Shown here one piece after another: positions 1 to 12,600 of a stretch of 64,000 nucleotides of DNA. The stretch's first letter is position 1; each line of letters opens with the position of its first letter. A program made the translations under genes and the position numbers. A model generated the notes under the pieces. The model saw nothing but the letters and a program-made list of their open reading frames with translations. It was not told where the DNA came from and ran no database searches. This DNA is from Capillidium heterosporum (taxonomy: Eukaryota; Entomophthoromycota; Entomophthoromycetes; Entomophthorales; Capillidiaceae): NCBI GenBank assembly GCA_016630905.1, contig WBMQ01000004.1:1798001-1862000 (forward strand), read 5' to 3'.

Positions 1-3000
1 TTAAGTATAATACCAAAGCCTTTAGTAATGTTGTGATAGCTCCTTACAGAGATATCACTTCAATTCTTTTACAAGAAATCGATGTGGATTTTCACTTACT
101 TTTTGCAACCTTGTTCAAATTGGAAAATATATATATTGAAATCATATCTATACTGTTTTTATTTAGCTTTAACATTAGATAAGCTATATTTTAATAGATG
201 AAATGAGTAATAGTGTTTAAATTAAGCTGAATTGTATAGTACTTGATGATTAGAATCAAAACTTACGTTTATTAGCTATATGTTAGCCTTTAGGATATAC
301 ATCACTTTGAAAATATTTCCAATAGTACCGCCGTTCTTTTCAGGATCCAATTTCTTCAAGCTATAAGAGTATAAGCAATATACTGATTTAGACTTGAATT
401 TCAAAGTATATTTTAAGTTATATTTAGTCAGGACAGCAATACTTAAATCGATGGTCTTCAATCTTTGACTTTTCCGCTTTGGAATAAGAAGCTTTAAACT
501 ATGAGCATATTTTAATGGATTTTATTTGAAATTTTGTACAATTGTGTGGGTCGGATCCATAAGGCTGAAGACCACCGAATTAGATAAACTTTTGAGCCTT
601 ACACATTCATTATTTCAGGACATATACAATAGTAAAAACTGTGTCCATTATAAATTTTGGGTATATTTATTAGAAACTTTATTACTTTTTATCATAGTGA
701 GCATTATAAATTGAATGAGCTACTATATAGCGAGGGTGCTTGGCAAGCTATGTGGTTTAGAAACTCGGATCAATATCTGGCCTAAAGTTTGTTGCATAAG
801 ATGGTACAGTTACTTCCATCTTTGCCATCCAATAATATCGACTGCAGACCAGGCCTCAATTTTCTAGGCCTTGGCTCTGCGTGTGGTTGCCTCATGATTT
901 CCCTCACATCTAAAAGTTCTATATTTGTAAGTTGTCCGTCCTGCTGAGATACCTCATCAATACTATGGTTGTCAAATATATAAAGGAACATGCTTTAAAT
1001 TAAAGGTCAGTTGGTACTAATATTTGTAAACTTTACTAACATGCATCCCATTTAAAATATATAGGAAAAGTAAGTGATATTCATAGGGTACAAAACGTGT
1101 TGCAAAGCTCCACAAGTCTTTCAAAATGGAGATGAACTTTATCATTATTATGTAAAAGGATTCCATATGAACAGCTGGTAAAGCTATAGATCATATTGTT
1201 GGAGAGGAAGGGAAGTTTGTGATCGCTAGGCGTCTTATACTCATTACTAAGATATCCAACATATAAAAGTAAATGATCACGTTTTCAAAGTATAAAAAGA
1301 CACTTAAATTTTGAAACTTCTAAAAGGGACAATGAATAAAATAGAAGGCATAACTTAGCACCTTATAAACTATAGTTATTCTTGGTCTTATTGCTACCCA
1401 ACTTTGGTAACAATATGAATTTTCACAATCTATCTGAACTAAAAATAGAGTACTATCGTCAAGCTAAATACGCCAAAATTTACGATCCAACTACACCTAT
1501 ATAGCAACTGGGTATCGGACCCACTCACTTCTCGCCCTTACAAAAGTATTCCAACAGAGGGAACTGTCCCATTAAAATCACTATCATTAATTGACATGTA
1601 TAAGCTTTTTATTATAGTTAGAAACAGTTATCCTTTCCAATGTCAGTGATAGCATCGTTAGCATAATTAGATAGCAAGTAATCTCTATAGTTAAATAGTT
1701 TCTCGCCAATACTCTGTAATTAAAGGAGGCGAACATAAAGTACAGATTAACCCAACGAAATGTTTGTAGGCAATTTATAAGATTACCCTTTAAACACTCT
1801 ATTGATTATTTACTAAATATATAGCTTGGGATAAGGAAAAGGAAAGTAACATGCGATGAAAACGAGACCTCAAAAATATATTAAAAGGGAACATCCTGTT
1901 ATCTCTTGTATTGGAACTTTAGCTAATAAAAATAGCTATTCTTTGTTTGATAAGGAACCTTTGTAGGTATTTATATAAGTTTGAAGGCATCTGTAATACA
2001 TAAAACACAATATAACAAGATCCATTAAGCTGTAGGTTAACCAAGATTGACATCATTTGAAATATATTTTGATATGAAAAGCTTATATATCCTGAATTAG
2101 GAAATTTTCAAACTTTGATCAACTATCTTTTATCATACATTTTTCATAGCCTAGTAAACTTCTCTTAACAGCCTATCTCCATTATCACCATTTCTATTTT
2201 TTAGCTCCGTGGAAGCCTTGTGTTCAACTATATTTAACTATACATAAAGGGTCATTGATCATTTAATTAAAGGTATAGCTTCTAAAGGCTAGTGTGGAAT
2301 AGCTAGATCATAATTCAAGCCATAATATATAGTTTTTGAATCAAACTTGACCACGTTTTCTAGATGCTTAAATTTATAAAGGTAATACTATTGAGCTTGA
2401 AAAGATGCTGATTATATTCAAAACGCTGACTTTTTGTTCATAACACCGCCCGCACGGAACTACGCTTCTTTTTCCCAAGAAAGTCCCGTCCGGTCTGGCT
2501 TACTAGATACCTAATGAATCTATCTGGCAAAGAAATTCGAAAGCCAACACTGAGCGATTCACCTTTAAAAATCTAGGTAATACAATTCAGATGCTACCTG
2601 TTTTGGTAAAAATCTATAAATAAAATAGAAATTCTTTAAAGCAATCAAGAATTATTATGTCAATAGATCGAAGAGTGCTATGAATTTGGTGCTATAAGCG
2701 TCCCTGAAATTGTCATTAATATTTCCAGCATTCCATGCGACACCAGGTATAAATCCTACCTATTTCCTAGACGTGATTAGGGAGCTTAATATTCGATATA
2801 CCGGAATTGTTCTAAATTCAAGTGAATAAGTGCCATTTCTACTTTCACTTCCGTTCTAGACTCCATCTGAGACAGGCCGGGTCTGTTTAATAGGTATAGG
2901 GTTCGTCGTACTACATGGTCCTACCTAATAACAGTAAGACATGCCAGTGTCACTACGTGATAGACTGCCATTAAAAGTTAGGGATGACCGAATCCATCGT

Positions 3001-4730
3001 ATCAAATTCTTATCAAGTAACTTTGTTGGAAGTTGACACTTTCAAGCAAATTTCAGGAGGGAGGAGGTTGGAGTACAATGATTTTGAGAAAGCCTATTGA
3101 GGTGGCGGGTTCGGTAGGTAGAAAGCTAATGAAAAGTAGGTGAAAGCGACGGAAACCTAATGACATTGAAGAAAAGTTGAGAATCCCAGAATTTTAACTT
3201 AAAAGCTATATGATCAATATAAGTTCAAAGCCAGGTTATTCCAGCTGGTATGGACCAGCCCGAATAAGCAATGAAATCTCTTTTTATGTAAATCAACTTT
3301 GCCGAATTTGGGCCGCCACCAACTAAAGACTGGAATTCCTTATTAAAATTTTGCACCACCAAATGAATATGTTGTTCCAATTTCCCAACTTTCATAGCCA
3401 AAAGTACCTTAGCCATCTGATTCCAATCCGGTTGGTCTCAAAACAATGGGTATGTTGTCATATTCCAATAAAGCTAATAATAAATTTTACCGAACAAAGC
3501 TAAATAGAGGTTGCACCCGTTAAAAGCTTTGTATCGGTACCAATCCTACCCCATCCCTAGCTTTGTGGAATGTTTTTCTCCTACCTGCTCCTCAAATCAC
3601 ACCTTCCCCCAAAAAGAAAGTGGTTTAAACCAATTGGCTTTCGGTAATGTGGGTAAGACTGCTTGGAAGTGTGATTTCAAGGTGGATTTTACCAAAAGTA
3701 TATCCAAGTTTTGGGAAAAGTTCATGGCATGGTCAGTTTAGCGATTGAACCCTCAAATTTTACAAGATCTAAAATAAAACTCATCACATTGGTGACATTA
3801 ACCTTTAAAAATAGAGTTTGGTAACTTTGTCCACAAGTTCTTGGAAGTCTACACCGATCCCATAAAAACCAATCTCCTTCCTCCGCCTCCCCTCCTTAAA
3901 GCTTTTAATTTCCTTTTGTCTGCAGGTCGAGTACTCGAACCTTACTTTTTTTATTGGATTAGTCAAGCACCGGAATAAAGCAAAAGATACGATTAGTAGT
4001 AATCTTAAATTACATTCCAGGTATATATAACTTAACCTCGACCCAGCTGCTCCTTAACTTTTTTGGACTGCTACTTCCACCAACCATTCAAAGGATTTGC
4101 CCAAGCTATATAAAGGATAACCTTTCTTTCCGGTATACGACATTTGTTTAGTTCAATCGAGTCGACAACCAATCTCACCAACAATCATTAAATTTGCCAA
4201 CACATTGGAATCACAATTTAGATAAAAGTAGGTAGTATTTATATTTGTGTTGTCAACCGTGTGTTTAACCTGCCACCACCTGCAAAGTAGTTAAATCGAT
4301 CATAAGCGAATCCCTCCCCCCCAAAAAGTAGTTCCCCAACTTATTTTAATACCTTCCTTAAATTTTTAAATCCTTCAACGCTTTAAAAAGCAAAGGTACC
4401 TTAACTCCTAACTCAAATTAAAAGTAAAGTAATAGCTCTAATAGCAACTGGTAAATCGATTAGTGTATCGACCTCACGAGTTTTCCCCAACCTAGCCCAA
4501 CACATAAATCATTGTAGCAACACTTTATAAATTCCAGTTTGCAATTAATCGTCTCTCAGCCTTATAGCCACATTGAAGTTAAAGGGACTCACCAACATCC
4601 AACTGGAATCCAGATTTAAATAAGCGATCTTAAAGGATAAAAGTAATAGCAGCCATAAATTAAGGAAAGCTTTCTCTCTTATCAACCTTTCCATCACCAA
4701 CTCAGCCTACCTAATACATTAGAATCCGAC
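1..4730. other. Long non-coding/unassigned region
   Basis: I see no supportable gene here. All open frames are under about 80 codons, mostly lack an ATG, and resemble no family. The first 2.4 kb is very AT-rich. From about 2430 to 4730 the base composition is visibly less AT-rich, with C-rich and G-rich patches, but there is no continuous frame. The last several hundred bases are CA- and CT-rich and probably form the promoter and 5' leader of the gene starting at 4731. Confidence 0.5.
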
Positions 4731-5927
4731 ATGTCAAAGCGTATAATAACCCCAGTCGAATCCAACTCCCAACTCCCTTGCGCTTACAACGAGGAGTGCA
4801 AGCAAGCCGGATGCAAGAGCTGCCGTAGCTGGACCGACGTCGAAAAGAGCTTGTTGAAGATGGATTCAATCTATGGAGCCTCCTTCACCAGCTGGTTGAA
4901 GAACGAGGAGAACGTCATGGTGACTGCTACCTACCTGCAACGGGTCTGCAACGAGTACTGTTTTCCTCGTATATTAAGTGCCATAAAGTGGCTGGAAACT
5001 GGATGGAAGGCCGACTCTACTGCCTGGCTCCTACGTCACCTTACGATGCACTGGGGCACTGGCAACCGATGCTCTACCGACAAAGTCGACATGGCTCGCG
5101 CCACCTTCGTCCAATGCTTGATGGAGAACTGGACCAAGTTCAAGAAGGCTGACTTCGTCCCTAGCTTCCTAGATTTGGCCTACCCCAACCACCACAACTC
5201 TTCCAACTCCAGGCGGCTGATGTTCCTCAAGACTCTATTCGACAAGCTGGACTTCAAGTCGTTGTCGGAGATTTTCAGTCTCATGGGTAACGGACTAGAC
5301 TACACTACCAAAGTCATACTGCTACAGGAAGCAGCTCGAAGGGACTCTTTCAAACTATCCATAAACAAGCGGAGGAATGATTTACTCAACCTCAAAGACC
5401 TAGATTCGGTCGAACCCATCAAGCGCATCTGCAAAGGCAACAACCACCCATCCAGCGATAATGATAAGGATATCAGTAGCGGCGACACCATAAGTGCCAG
5501 TGAGAACCACCAGTTCAACGCGCTGGGCCTAGTCTTCAGCAACAACGCGGCTACCCTAACCAACAACAACGCCCTAAGTAACACAACCAATAACGACGAG
5601 GATTTGACCAACAACCTGGAACAGATGTTTGAAACTACTACCTACAGTCGTAGGTCCAGCTTGAGTCTACGATCCCAGCTTTTGACTAGAACTTTGACCG
5701 ACGACAACGTGACCACCAGTTCCTCCTCCACTCTCAACTTGAACACCATAGATGAAACTAACGGCGATGAACGGGCGCGTACCTGCCCTGGATCCCCTAA
5801 CACAAACAGTTTGGAAGTACGTACTATATTTGAGGATATCGAAGAATCGGAAGATTTCGACCTAGGTACCACTAAGAATACCGGAAGTAGTGGTATCAAC
5901 CAGCTAGATGGCCTCTCCATAAATTAA
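4731..5927 (+). CDS. Hypothetical Asn/Ser-rich protein
   Basis: A single-exon frame of 398 codons starting at an ATG; I do not recognise the family. Residues 17-31 form a small Cys cluster (C-x5-C-x3-C-x2-C). Residues about 35-215 look like a compact, mostly helical domain rich in Trp, Leu and Lys, with further Cys residues. Residues about 230-398 are low complexity, with runs of Asn, Ser and Thr and acidic stretches, so they are probably disordered. Codon choice differs sharply from the flanking AT-rich DNA (many C-ending codons), which supports real coding. The minus-strand frames beneath it are shadows. The Cys cluster could bind a metal, but nothing confirms that. No function is assigned. 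Confidence 0.75.
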   Translation: MSKRIITPVESNSQLPCAYNEECKQAGCKSCRSWTDVEKSLLKMDSIYGASFTSWLKNEENVMVTATYLQRVCNEYCFPRILSAIKWLETGWKADSTAWLLRHLTMHWGTGNRCSTDKVDMARATFVQCLMENWTKFKKADFVPSFLDLAYPNHHNSSNSRRLMFLKTLFDKLDFKSLSEIFSLMGNGLDYTTKVILLQEAARRDSFKLSINKRRNDLLNLKDLDSVEPIKRICKGNNHPSSDNDKDISSGDTISASENHQFNALGLVFSNNAATLTNNNALSNTTNNDEDLTNNLEQMFETTTYSRRSSLSLRSQLLTRTLTDDNVTTSSSSTLNLNTIDETNGDERARTCPGSPNTNSLEVRTIFEDIEESEDFDLGTTKNTGSSGINQLDGLSIN

Positions 5928-6773
5928 TTTTTTGCTTAGATCTCTAATTATGTTTTGGTGGTTCTTCAATCGAATGAATTTGACCATCAAATATTTTGTT
6001 AAGTGTTGTGTGTGTTCAATATTGGATGGCATGGGACTCTACAGTGCGTTGCAAAGGTCACAACCATCGTTACTTACAAATTTAACTCCAAGATATATTT
6101 TACACCTGCTAATAAATTTTTATTGTCTCTTACTCTATAAAATTTTATTTTAATAGGCCATATATGAGCTTTTTGATGCATACATTTGGATAGGAACTTT
6201 TGCAAAAATAATGTGAGTAGCCTGATAGACAAACCCAACTTTGAAAAGAGATATATATATTATTTGCTAGGAAAATCCCGCCAGGAATTTATAAATACAA
6301 TTTTCTATTACTATCTGGATGCATAGAGATATATATATGTATTGTATTACAGAGATGTTTAAAATAAAATAGGCTTATAGCAACTATATCCTTTGTAAGA
6401 AACTGATCCTACCAAAATTGATTCTAATCTGTCTCAAGTAAATTTTCATCTGATAGCTATAGTACAAAGGACCAAAGTCTAAATCACGACTATCCACCAT
6501 ATCCGATACAAAAGGTTGATAAAAACGAAACCCAGCACCTGTTCCCTAATGAAAGTAACACCCATTTCACTAATATAGTAAATGCATCACCATCGCGAAA
6601 ACTGCTTTCAAGCTTTGGTAGCATCAGTCCTATAAAACAAAGGCAAAGATTTTAGGGGATACATATCCACATCCATTTTCTTTGGGGGGTGTGAGGCCTA
6701 CCAAACATAAAAATATGTAAAAGGGAGGAACACGTTTAGAAGATCTACTTGGAGTAAAAACAAAAAGAAATGA
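5928..6773. other. Intergenic, AT-rich
   Basis: This stretch lies between the Asn/Ser-rich gene and the tRNA gene. I see only AT-rich sequence and short open frames without family resemblance. It presumably holds the 3' UTR of the upstream gene. Confidence 0.5.
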
Positions 6774-6855
6774 CGACACCTGCAGGATTTGAACCTGCGC
6801 GGGGAAACCCCATGAGCTTTCTAGGCTCACGCCTTAACCGCTCGGCCAAAGTGTC
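6774..6855 (-). tRNA. tRNA-Ser (anticodon AGA)
   Basis: On the minus strand the sequence folds as a class II tRNA. The acceptor stem GACACTT pairs with AGGTGTC and is followed by discriminator G. The D-arm region carries the A-box-like TGGCCGAGCGG. The anticodon stem TGAGC/GCTCA encloses the loop CTAGAAA, giving anticodon AGA at loop positions 3-5. A long variable arm (GGGG/CCCC) and a T arm with GGTTCAAATCC (B box) follow. The long variable arm and AGA anticodon fit serine decoding UCU/UCC. CCA is not encoded and no intron is present. Confidence 0.95.
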
Positions 6856-8046
6856 TTGTAACAAATACTTGTTGTCGGTCTTCTAAAAGCACATATCTAT
6901 AACAATAAAAAGTTTTTGAAGATATATCTGTTTTATTTTGTAAATATACGGAATACTTGTAGAGTTTTAAACATATAACAAATAAATGGTATATGTCTAA
7001 TAACTGCATGACAAATATTGCATTAAAATTTTTATTGGTTATCTGATATAATTACCTTAGTAGTTCAAGGATCTATGTAAAGATAGCTTTATCTAAGCTT
7101 AATATAGATGCCAATTCTATATACTTTTACGTGCCATTATACATATGATATAGCTTTTTATCAAAAGTTATATCAGTTCAATTCATAAAAGCATGCTATT
7201 TGCTTCTTATAGACTGCACTGCTTTTGCTAAGTTAAAAGGATAGTATCGGTAGTTGAAAGCAAAGTATTGAAGTAGTTTGCTATAAATGTATCATATTGG
7301 TATGCCATATAAACATCCCTCTAACTATGAATAGTTTATATCTCAACTTAGGATTTTAGTCACAAAGTTGAAAGTTTAAATCATTTCAAGAAATGTAGAT
7401 TTTAGATATACATTCTCTTCCATTTTAGCTTTACTGAAGAAGATAATCTAAAGTGCAGTCTGTACACAAGCTATATCGGTTAGTATATAAGTTGTAGATT
7501 ACATGGTGGACTCGGTACAGCTTGTTTATTTGTTCAAAACTACTGCCATTACAAATAATTAAATAAACAGAAAGGTACTTTTTTTACCTAGTATGGTGAA
7601 AACATATTCCAAATTCGAGCCAAAAGTATACTAAATTTACTTACTATCGGGACCCTCCCATTCAACGAAATAAACTGAAATTTAACGATACATTTTCTAG
7701 CCTTTTAAAACAAATGAAGGCATCCTAAGTGCCGAATGAAAAAGTCGTTACCACTAACTTGACAAAAAGGAATCATGGCTTTTCGCTAACATCGTAAAGT
7801 ATACCAACCATAACTTTTGACCATACTTCAGGTTGAACTTTTACAAAATAACGTTAATGTACTACATTTAAAGTTAACCAAAATTTCTAAATAGGTTCGT
7901 TTAAGGCAACTTTTACAAGTAGTAGTAAAATCTTAAAGTGTTTAGATAAAAAGGGGTCAAAACTTTGGGATATTGGCTAGGTTTATAAGGTCTTCAATGT
8001 TTATTTGGTTTAGTTACCTTTCTCTTTTAAATATTTGCAACCCATC
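6856..8046. other. Intergenic, AT-rich
   Basis: This is AT-rich DNA upstream of the tRNA gene and of the small membrane protein gene. I see no coding exon or RNA gene. The last ~60 bases before 8047 are T-rich, which suits a promoter or leader. Confidence 0.5.
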
Positions 8047-8529
8047 ATGTTCCAACTTTTCACCAAGATTAGAGGGATAGCTCGACTTTCTGCTGATAGA
8101 ACTACAACCAACATAAGTAAGTTAAAGCACAAGCTCTATGTCAAGTTCCTAGTCATGCTATGGGTTGAAGTCCTTGTATTCTTAGCTATGATGGTGTGGA
8201 TGATAGTTAGTAAAGTGGATCTAATCTTTTATTTCATTCTACTCAACTTTATCTTGCTGATCCTATGTTTTCAAGTATATGTAAGCCTTGTTCCTTGTGA
8301 GATTATACTAACCTATTTTTAGCAATTCAACTGTTCGCTAAGTGCCATAAAGACTATAAGCAGTTTAAACCACTATACGAACGTATCTACCTACTACGAA
8401 AACAATCAACCTACCATAGACATCTTGGATTTAAAACCGTTGGTCGCACCACCGCCTACCTATTTGGAATCTTCCAATCCTTCCAACTTATCCCCCTTAT
8501 CCAACTTACCTAACCCTAACTTAGTTTAA
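8047..8529 (+). CDS. Small two-TM protein with PPxY motif
   Basis: Two exons, 8047-8280 and 8323-8529, give 146 residues. The 42-bp intron starts GTAAGC, has a perfect ATACTAAC branch site and ends TTTTTAG, and splicing keeps the frame. I chose the ATG at 8047; the longer frame upstream opens only with TTG. A basic N terminus (about 30 residues) is followed by two adjacent hydrophobic segments (about residues 32-52 and 57-77). The C-terminal ~65 residues are polar and contain APPPTYLE, a PPxY motif. In fungi, PPxY motifs on small membrane proteins recruit Rsp5-type ubiquitin ligases through WW domains, so an adaptor role is possible. This is inferred from the motif alone; I do not recognise the family. 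Confidence 0.75.
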
Positions 8530-9617
8530 CGTGCATCCCTTACAAGCCTAATAAAAGTATACTACTAGTAGCCGATATACATATACACGGTTTAAGCGTT
8601 GCAGCTACTCATTATCTTAATATACCTCCATGAGCTTGGCACTGGTAGATTTATGTGACGGTATAGAAGGTTGGAGTGTCAAATAACTAGGGGTTATCGC
8701 TTTTATAGTATAGCAACTAATAAATAAAATTATAATCAACCAAAGTTTATGGATTTGAGATACAGTTTCAATCAAGTCTACTAGATGGCATATGTATTTA
8801 ATCTCATATTTATAGTCTTGATACATCTATATTTGATCGGTATCAACTAAAAGTTAAACTATAAAAGATCTAATACAGTATCGAATTAAAAGTTTCTAGA
8901 ACCCTAGGATAAGTAATTAACTGGATATTGTGAATTTAAAAAAGTGATGGAAATCTTCATCGTAGTCGATATATAGTAAATATAATAGATGTATAGTCAT
9001 TCTATTCAAGTGTTATGTGTATTAGTAAGCTGATGTGCTTGATGTAAAACTAGGAGCTTTTACTATAGTATACTTTTATTGCAAGTTTTGACAGTTCCGG
9101 CTATAAGTTTTTACTATTATAACGGGTTCAAAGGTAAAGGTGCATTGTAGGGTCACATTCTAGATAGTTATGCTGATATATCAAACTAAAATGGCTTAAT
9201 ATGTATATCGGTGTTATATATATGTATAGTTACTATTGGCTATAAGCCACAATTTGATACTATATCCGAAATTTTCAATATATAGCAGTTCTATAATTTT
9301 AAAGTGTTATAATTTAATTTACTAACCTATTATATAAATGCACTCATCTCAAAAGATGGTAATCTATAGTATAAGAAGCTTATTACACATTCTATATAAC
9401 TTACTACTGTTGATGGATGTACAAGTGTTCAAAAGTTTTTGCCACAAAGCTGCATCTTTAGCAAATTAAATGCAACTGCAATCACAATTTGTCAATCCAA
9501 AAAATATTTTCAAAATGTACTTATCGACACTTACAATATCCCAAAATTTTAGCTTTTCTATCGAGGAGGGTAGTTGTCAACAAGAATCTCGAGAAGCAAA
9601 ATATAGAATATTTATAG
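8530..9617. other. Intergenic, AT-rich
   Basis: This region lies between the small membrane protein gene and RPA190. It has dense TATAG/CTATA words but no coding exon or RNA gene that I can support. The AT-rich open frame running into 9618 opens without an ATG and is the upstream extension of a shadow frame. Confidence 0.5.
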
Positions 9618-12600
9618 ATGGATATAGCGTTCCCAGTGAGTTCACAGATCAGTAAGGTCGAGTTCAGTACCTATACAACCGATGAGGTTAAACAGATCTC
9701 AGTAAAGCTGATAAACAACCCCGAGGCGTTCGACGCCTACTCCCAACCTAACAAAGGAGGTCTGTACGATCCATGCTTAGGAGCTAATGAAACAACCGAC
9801 ATGTAAAGTTTTTATATCTATTTTTATTAAACAATTTAATGTAGGTGTAGTACATGTGGTTTAACTACAGCAAACTGCCCTGGCCATTTCGGTCATATAC
9901 AACTGCCATGTATCGTATTCAACTGCCTCCTATTCGAAGAGATGATGGGGCTTCTTAGAGCAAAGTGTTTCAACTGCCATTCCTTTAGAATTTCTGAAAC
10001 CAAGGTAAATTTAGCTTTTGATGATATATACTTATTGGCTATAGAGGGCCATGCTTATATGCAAGGGTCGCCTGTTGAAGAATGGATTAGTATCCGAAGC
10101 CAAAAACTTTGAAGCCACAAACTTTTCCAACATTTCCGACGGTAAATCCAAAAAAGATGAATCGGAAGAAGTTTTGGGTGGGTCAATTGAAGACATCTAT
10201 AGGAAAGCGGACAAAATAATCAATGCAGCTAAGGTGTCATCGACCAAGAAGACGGTTATGTCCTACGTTGAATTGAAGAACTACTTTAGACAGGTGGTCC
10301 GTGAATCAGGTCAAGTAGCAACCTGCTCCGTATGCAAGTTTGTGAAAGTTAATGTGCGTCATGCTGCCTATCAGAGAGTCTTCCAGGTTCCCCTGGCACC
10401 TTCTACAGAAGCTAAGATGGCCAAGATGGGTCTTAAGCTGCCTAACGTCTTCAACCAAAGTGATTTGGCGATACAAACCAAGAAAGCAGCAGCTGAGGAT
10501 GTTGCCGATGTCATTGGAGAAGCTATTAATACCAATATAGATATGGAGATTAACGATTCAGAACTGGATGAAGACGAAGAAGTAAGCTCAGATGTTGAGT
10601 CAGACAAAGCCGTTCCAGCTAAAGATTCTATCAAGAGAAACGTCCCTGGTCAAAAGCAAACTTCAACGCTGCTTACCCCATTGCATCTCTTGCATCACAT
10701 TCATCTGTTATTCAAGAAAGAACCCGAGCTAGTTAGCTTGATGTACGGTGGTTCTGTAAATGATCTTCCCGACCCCAAAATGTTCTTCTTGGAGGTTATT
10801 GCTGTTCCACCTTCACGTTTCCGCCCACCTATTCTTATGAACGGCAGCATTTACGAAAACCCTCAGTCTGGTCACTTGACCAAGATCATCAAGACTTCCC
10901 AGGAAATCGGCATCCTATCTCAGAATACCGACGCTAGCGATGGTCTGAAAAAGATTGTTGAAGCTTGGTTACAGCTGCAAGCCGACGTCAACAGTTTGTT
11001 GGATACAACACGAGGTAACAAGGGTCAATTCGGTAAGGAGCCGGCTGCCGGTATCAAACAGATACTGGAGAAGAAGGAAGGTCTGTTCCGTAAGCACATG
11101 ATGGGCAAACGTGTCAACTACGCTGCCCGTTCCGTCATTTCACCTGACCCTAACATAGAGACCAACGAGATCGGTTTACCACCAGTATTCGCCAAGACTC
11201 TAACCTACCCCGAGCCGGTCACCCATTTCAATGTCAATAAACTTAGAGACTCGGTGATCCGAGGGCCCAACGAGTGGCCAGGGGCTACCCACGTCCAACA
11301 CGAAGATGGAACCTTAACCCAACTGAGTTCACTCGGTACTGAGAGTCGTATAGCGCTGGCTAACCAGTTGCTGACACCCCAGGATGCCACCTCATCCACC
11401 CGAACCGATAGCCAGTTCGTGCCATCCAGCCTAGGGATCAACAAGAAGGTGTACCGCCACATCGAAAACGGAGATGTAGTACTACTCAACCGACAGCCTA
11501 CATTGCACAAGCCGTCAATTATGGCTCACAAAGTGCGGGTGCTTACTGGTGAGAAGACTATTCGAATGCACTATGCTAACTGTAACACTTACAATGCTGA
11601 TTTCGATGGTGATGAGATGAACGTGCATTTCCCTCAGAACGAGGTAGCCCGAGCCGAAGCCATGCTCATCGCCAACACTGACAATCAGTATTTGGTGCCG
11701 ACCAGTGGTGAACCTCTACGTGGTCTGATCCAAGATCACGTAGCGGCTGGTGTACTGATGACCTGCCGTGACTCCTTTTTCACTCGTGATGAATATCAAC
11801 AATTATTGTACGGCTGCATCCGCCCTGAAGATGAACCCAACCGACGTATTCTAACTGTCCTCCCCACCATCATCAAGCCTAAACCTTTGTGGACCGGTAA
11901 GCAGATTATCACAACGCTCATGATGAACTTGACGGCTGGGTTGGATCCCATCAACTTGGAATCCAAGACTAGGGTAGCAGGCCCGATACTGGGATGGTGC
12001 TGCTCCCGAAGAAGCTAAAGTGATTTTCAAGGATGGTGAGTTTGTAACCGGTATCTTAGATAAGAACCAGTTCGGAGCTTCGGCCTACGGTCTAGTTCAC
12101 TCGGTGTATGAGCTTTATAGTCCAGCTCTTGCTGGAAAGCTTTTAGGCATGTTGGGTCGTCTCTTTACAAAATACTGCCAGCTACGAGGGTTCACTTGTC
12201 GTATGGACGATTTACGTTTGACTCCCGAAGGAGACCAGTGGCGCCGTGACCTTTTGAGCGCCTCAACAGGTGCCGGTCAGGAAGCTGCTGTAAGCTACAT
12301 CGGACTGAATGGACGTGAGAAATTCAAGGACTTCCAGTCCGACTTTGCGCTACGTATGGAAGAAGTTTATCGTTCGGATGAAAAGTTGCAGGGATTGGAC
12401 TCGACCATGAAGTCCAAGATGAACCAAGTCACCAGTAGCGTCATTGACAAGTGCATTCCCCAACGGTCTGTTCAAGAAATTCCCGTTGAACCACATGCAG
12501 ACAATGACCGTTTCAGGTGCCAAGGGATCTAACGTCAACGTGTCGCAGATCTCTTGTATGTTGGGCCAGCAGGAGTTGGAGGGTCGTCGTGTGCCAGTCA

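Noticed and set aside
3225-3741. 63- and 76-codon frames in the first 4.7 kb
   Set aside because: The plus frame lacks an ATG, neither resembles a known protein, and no supporting splice pattern is visible.
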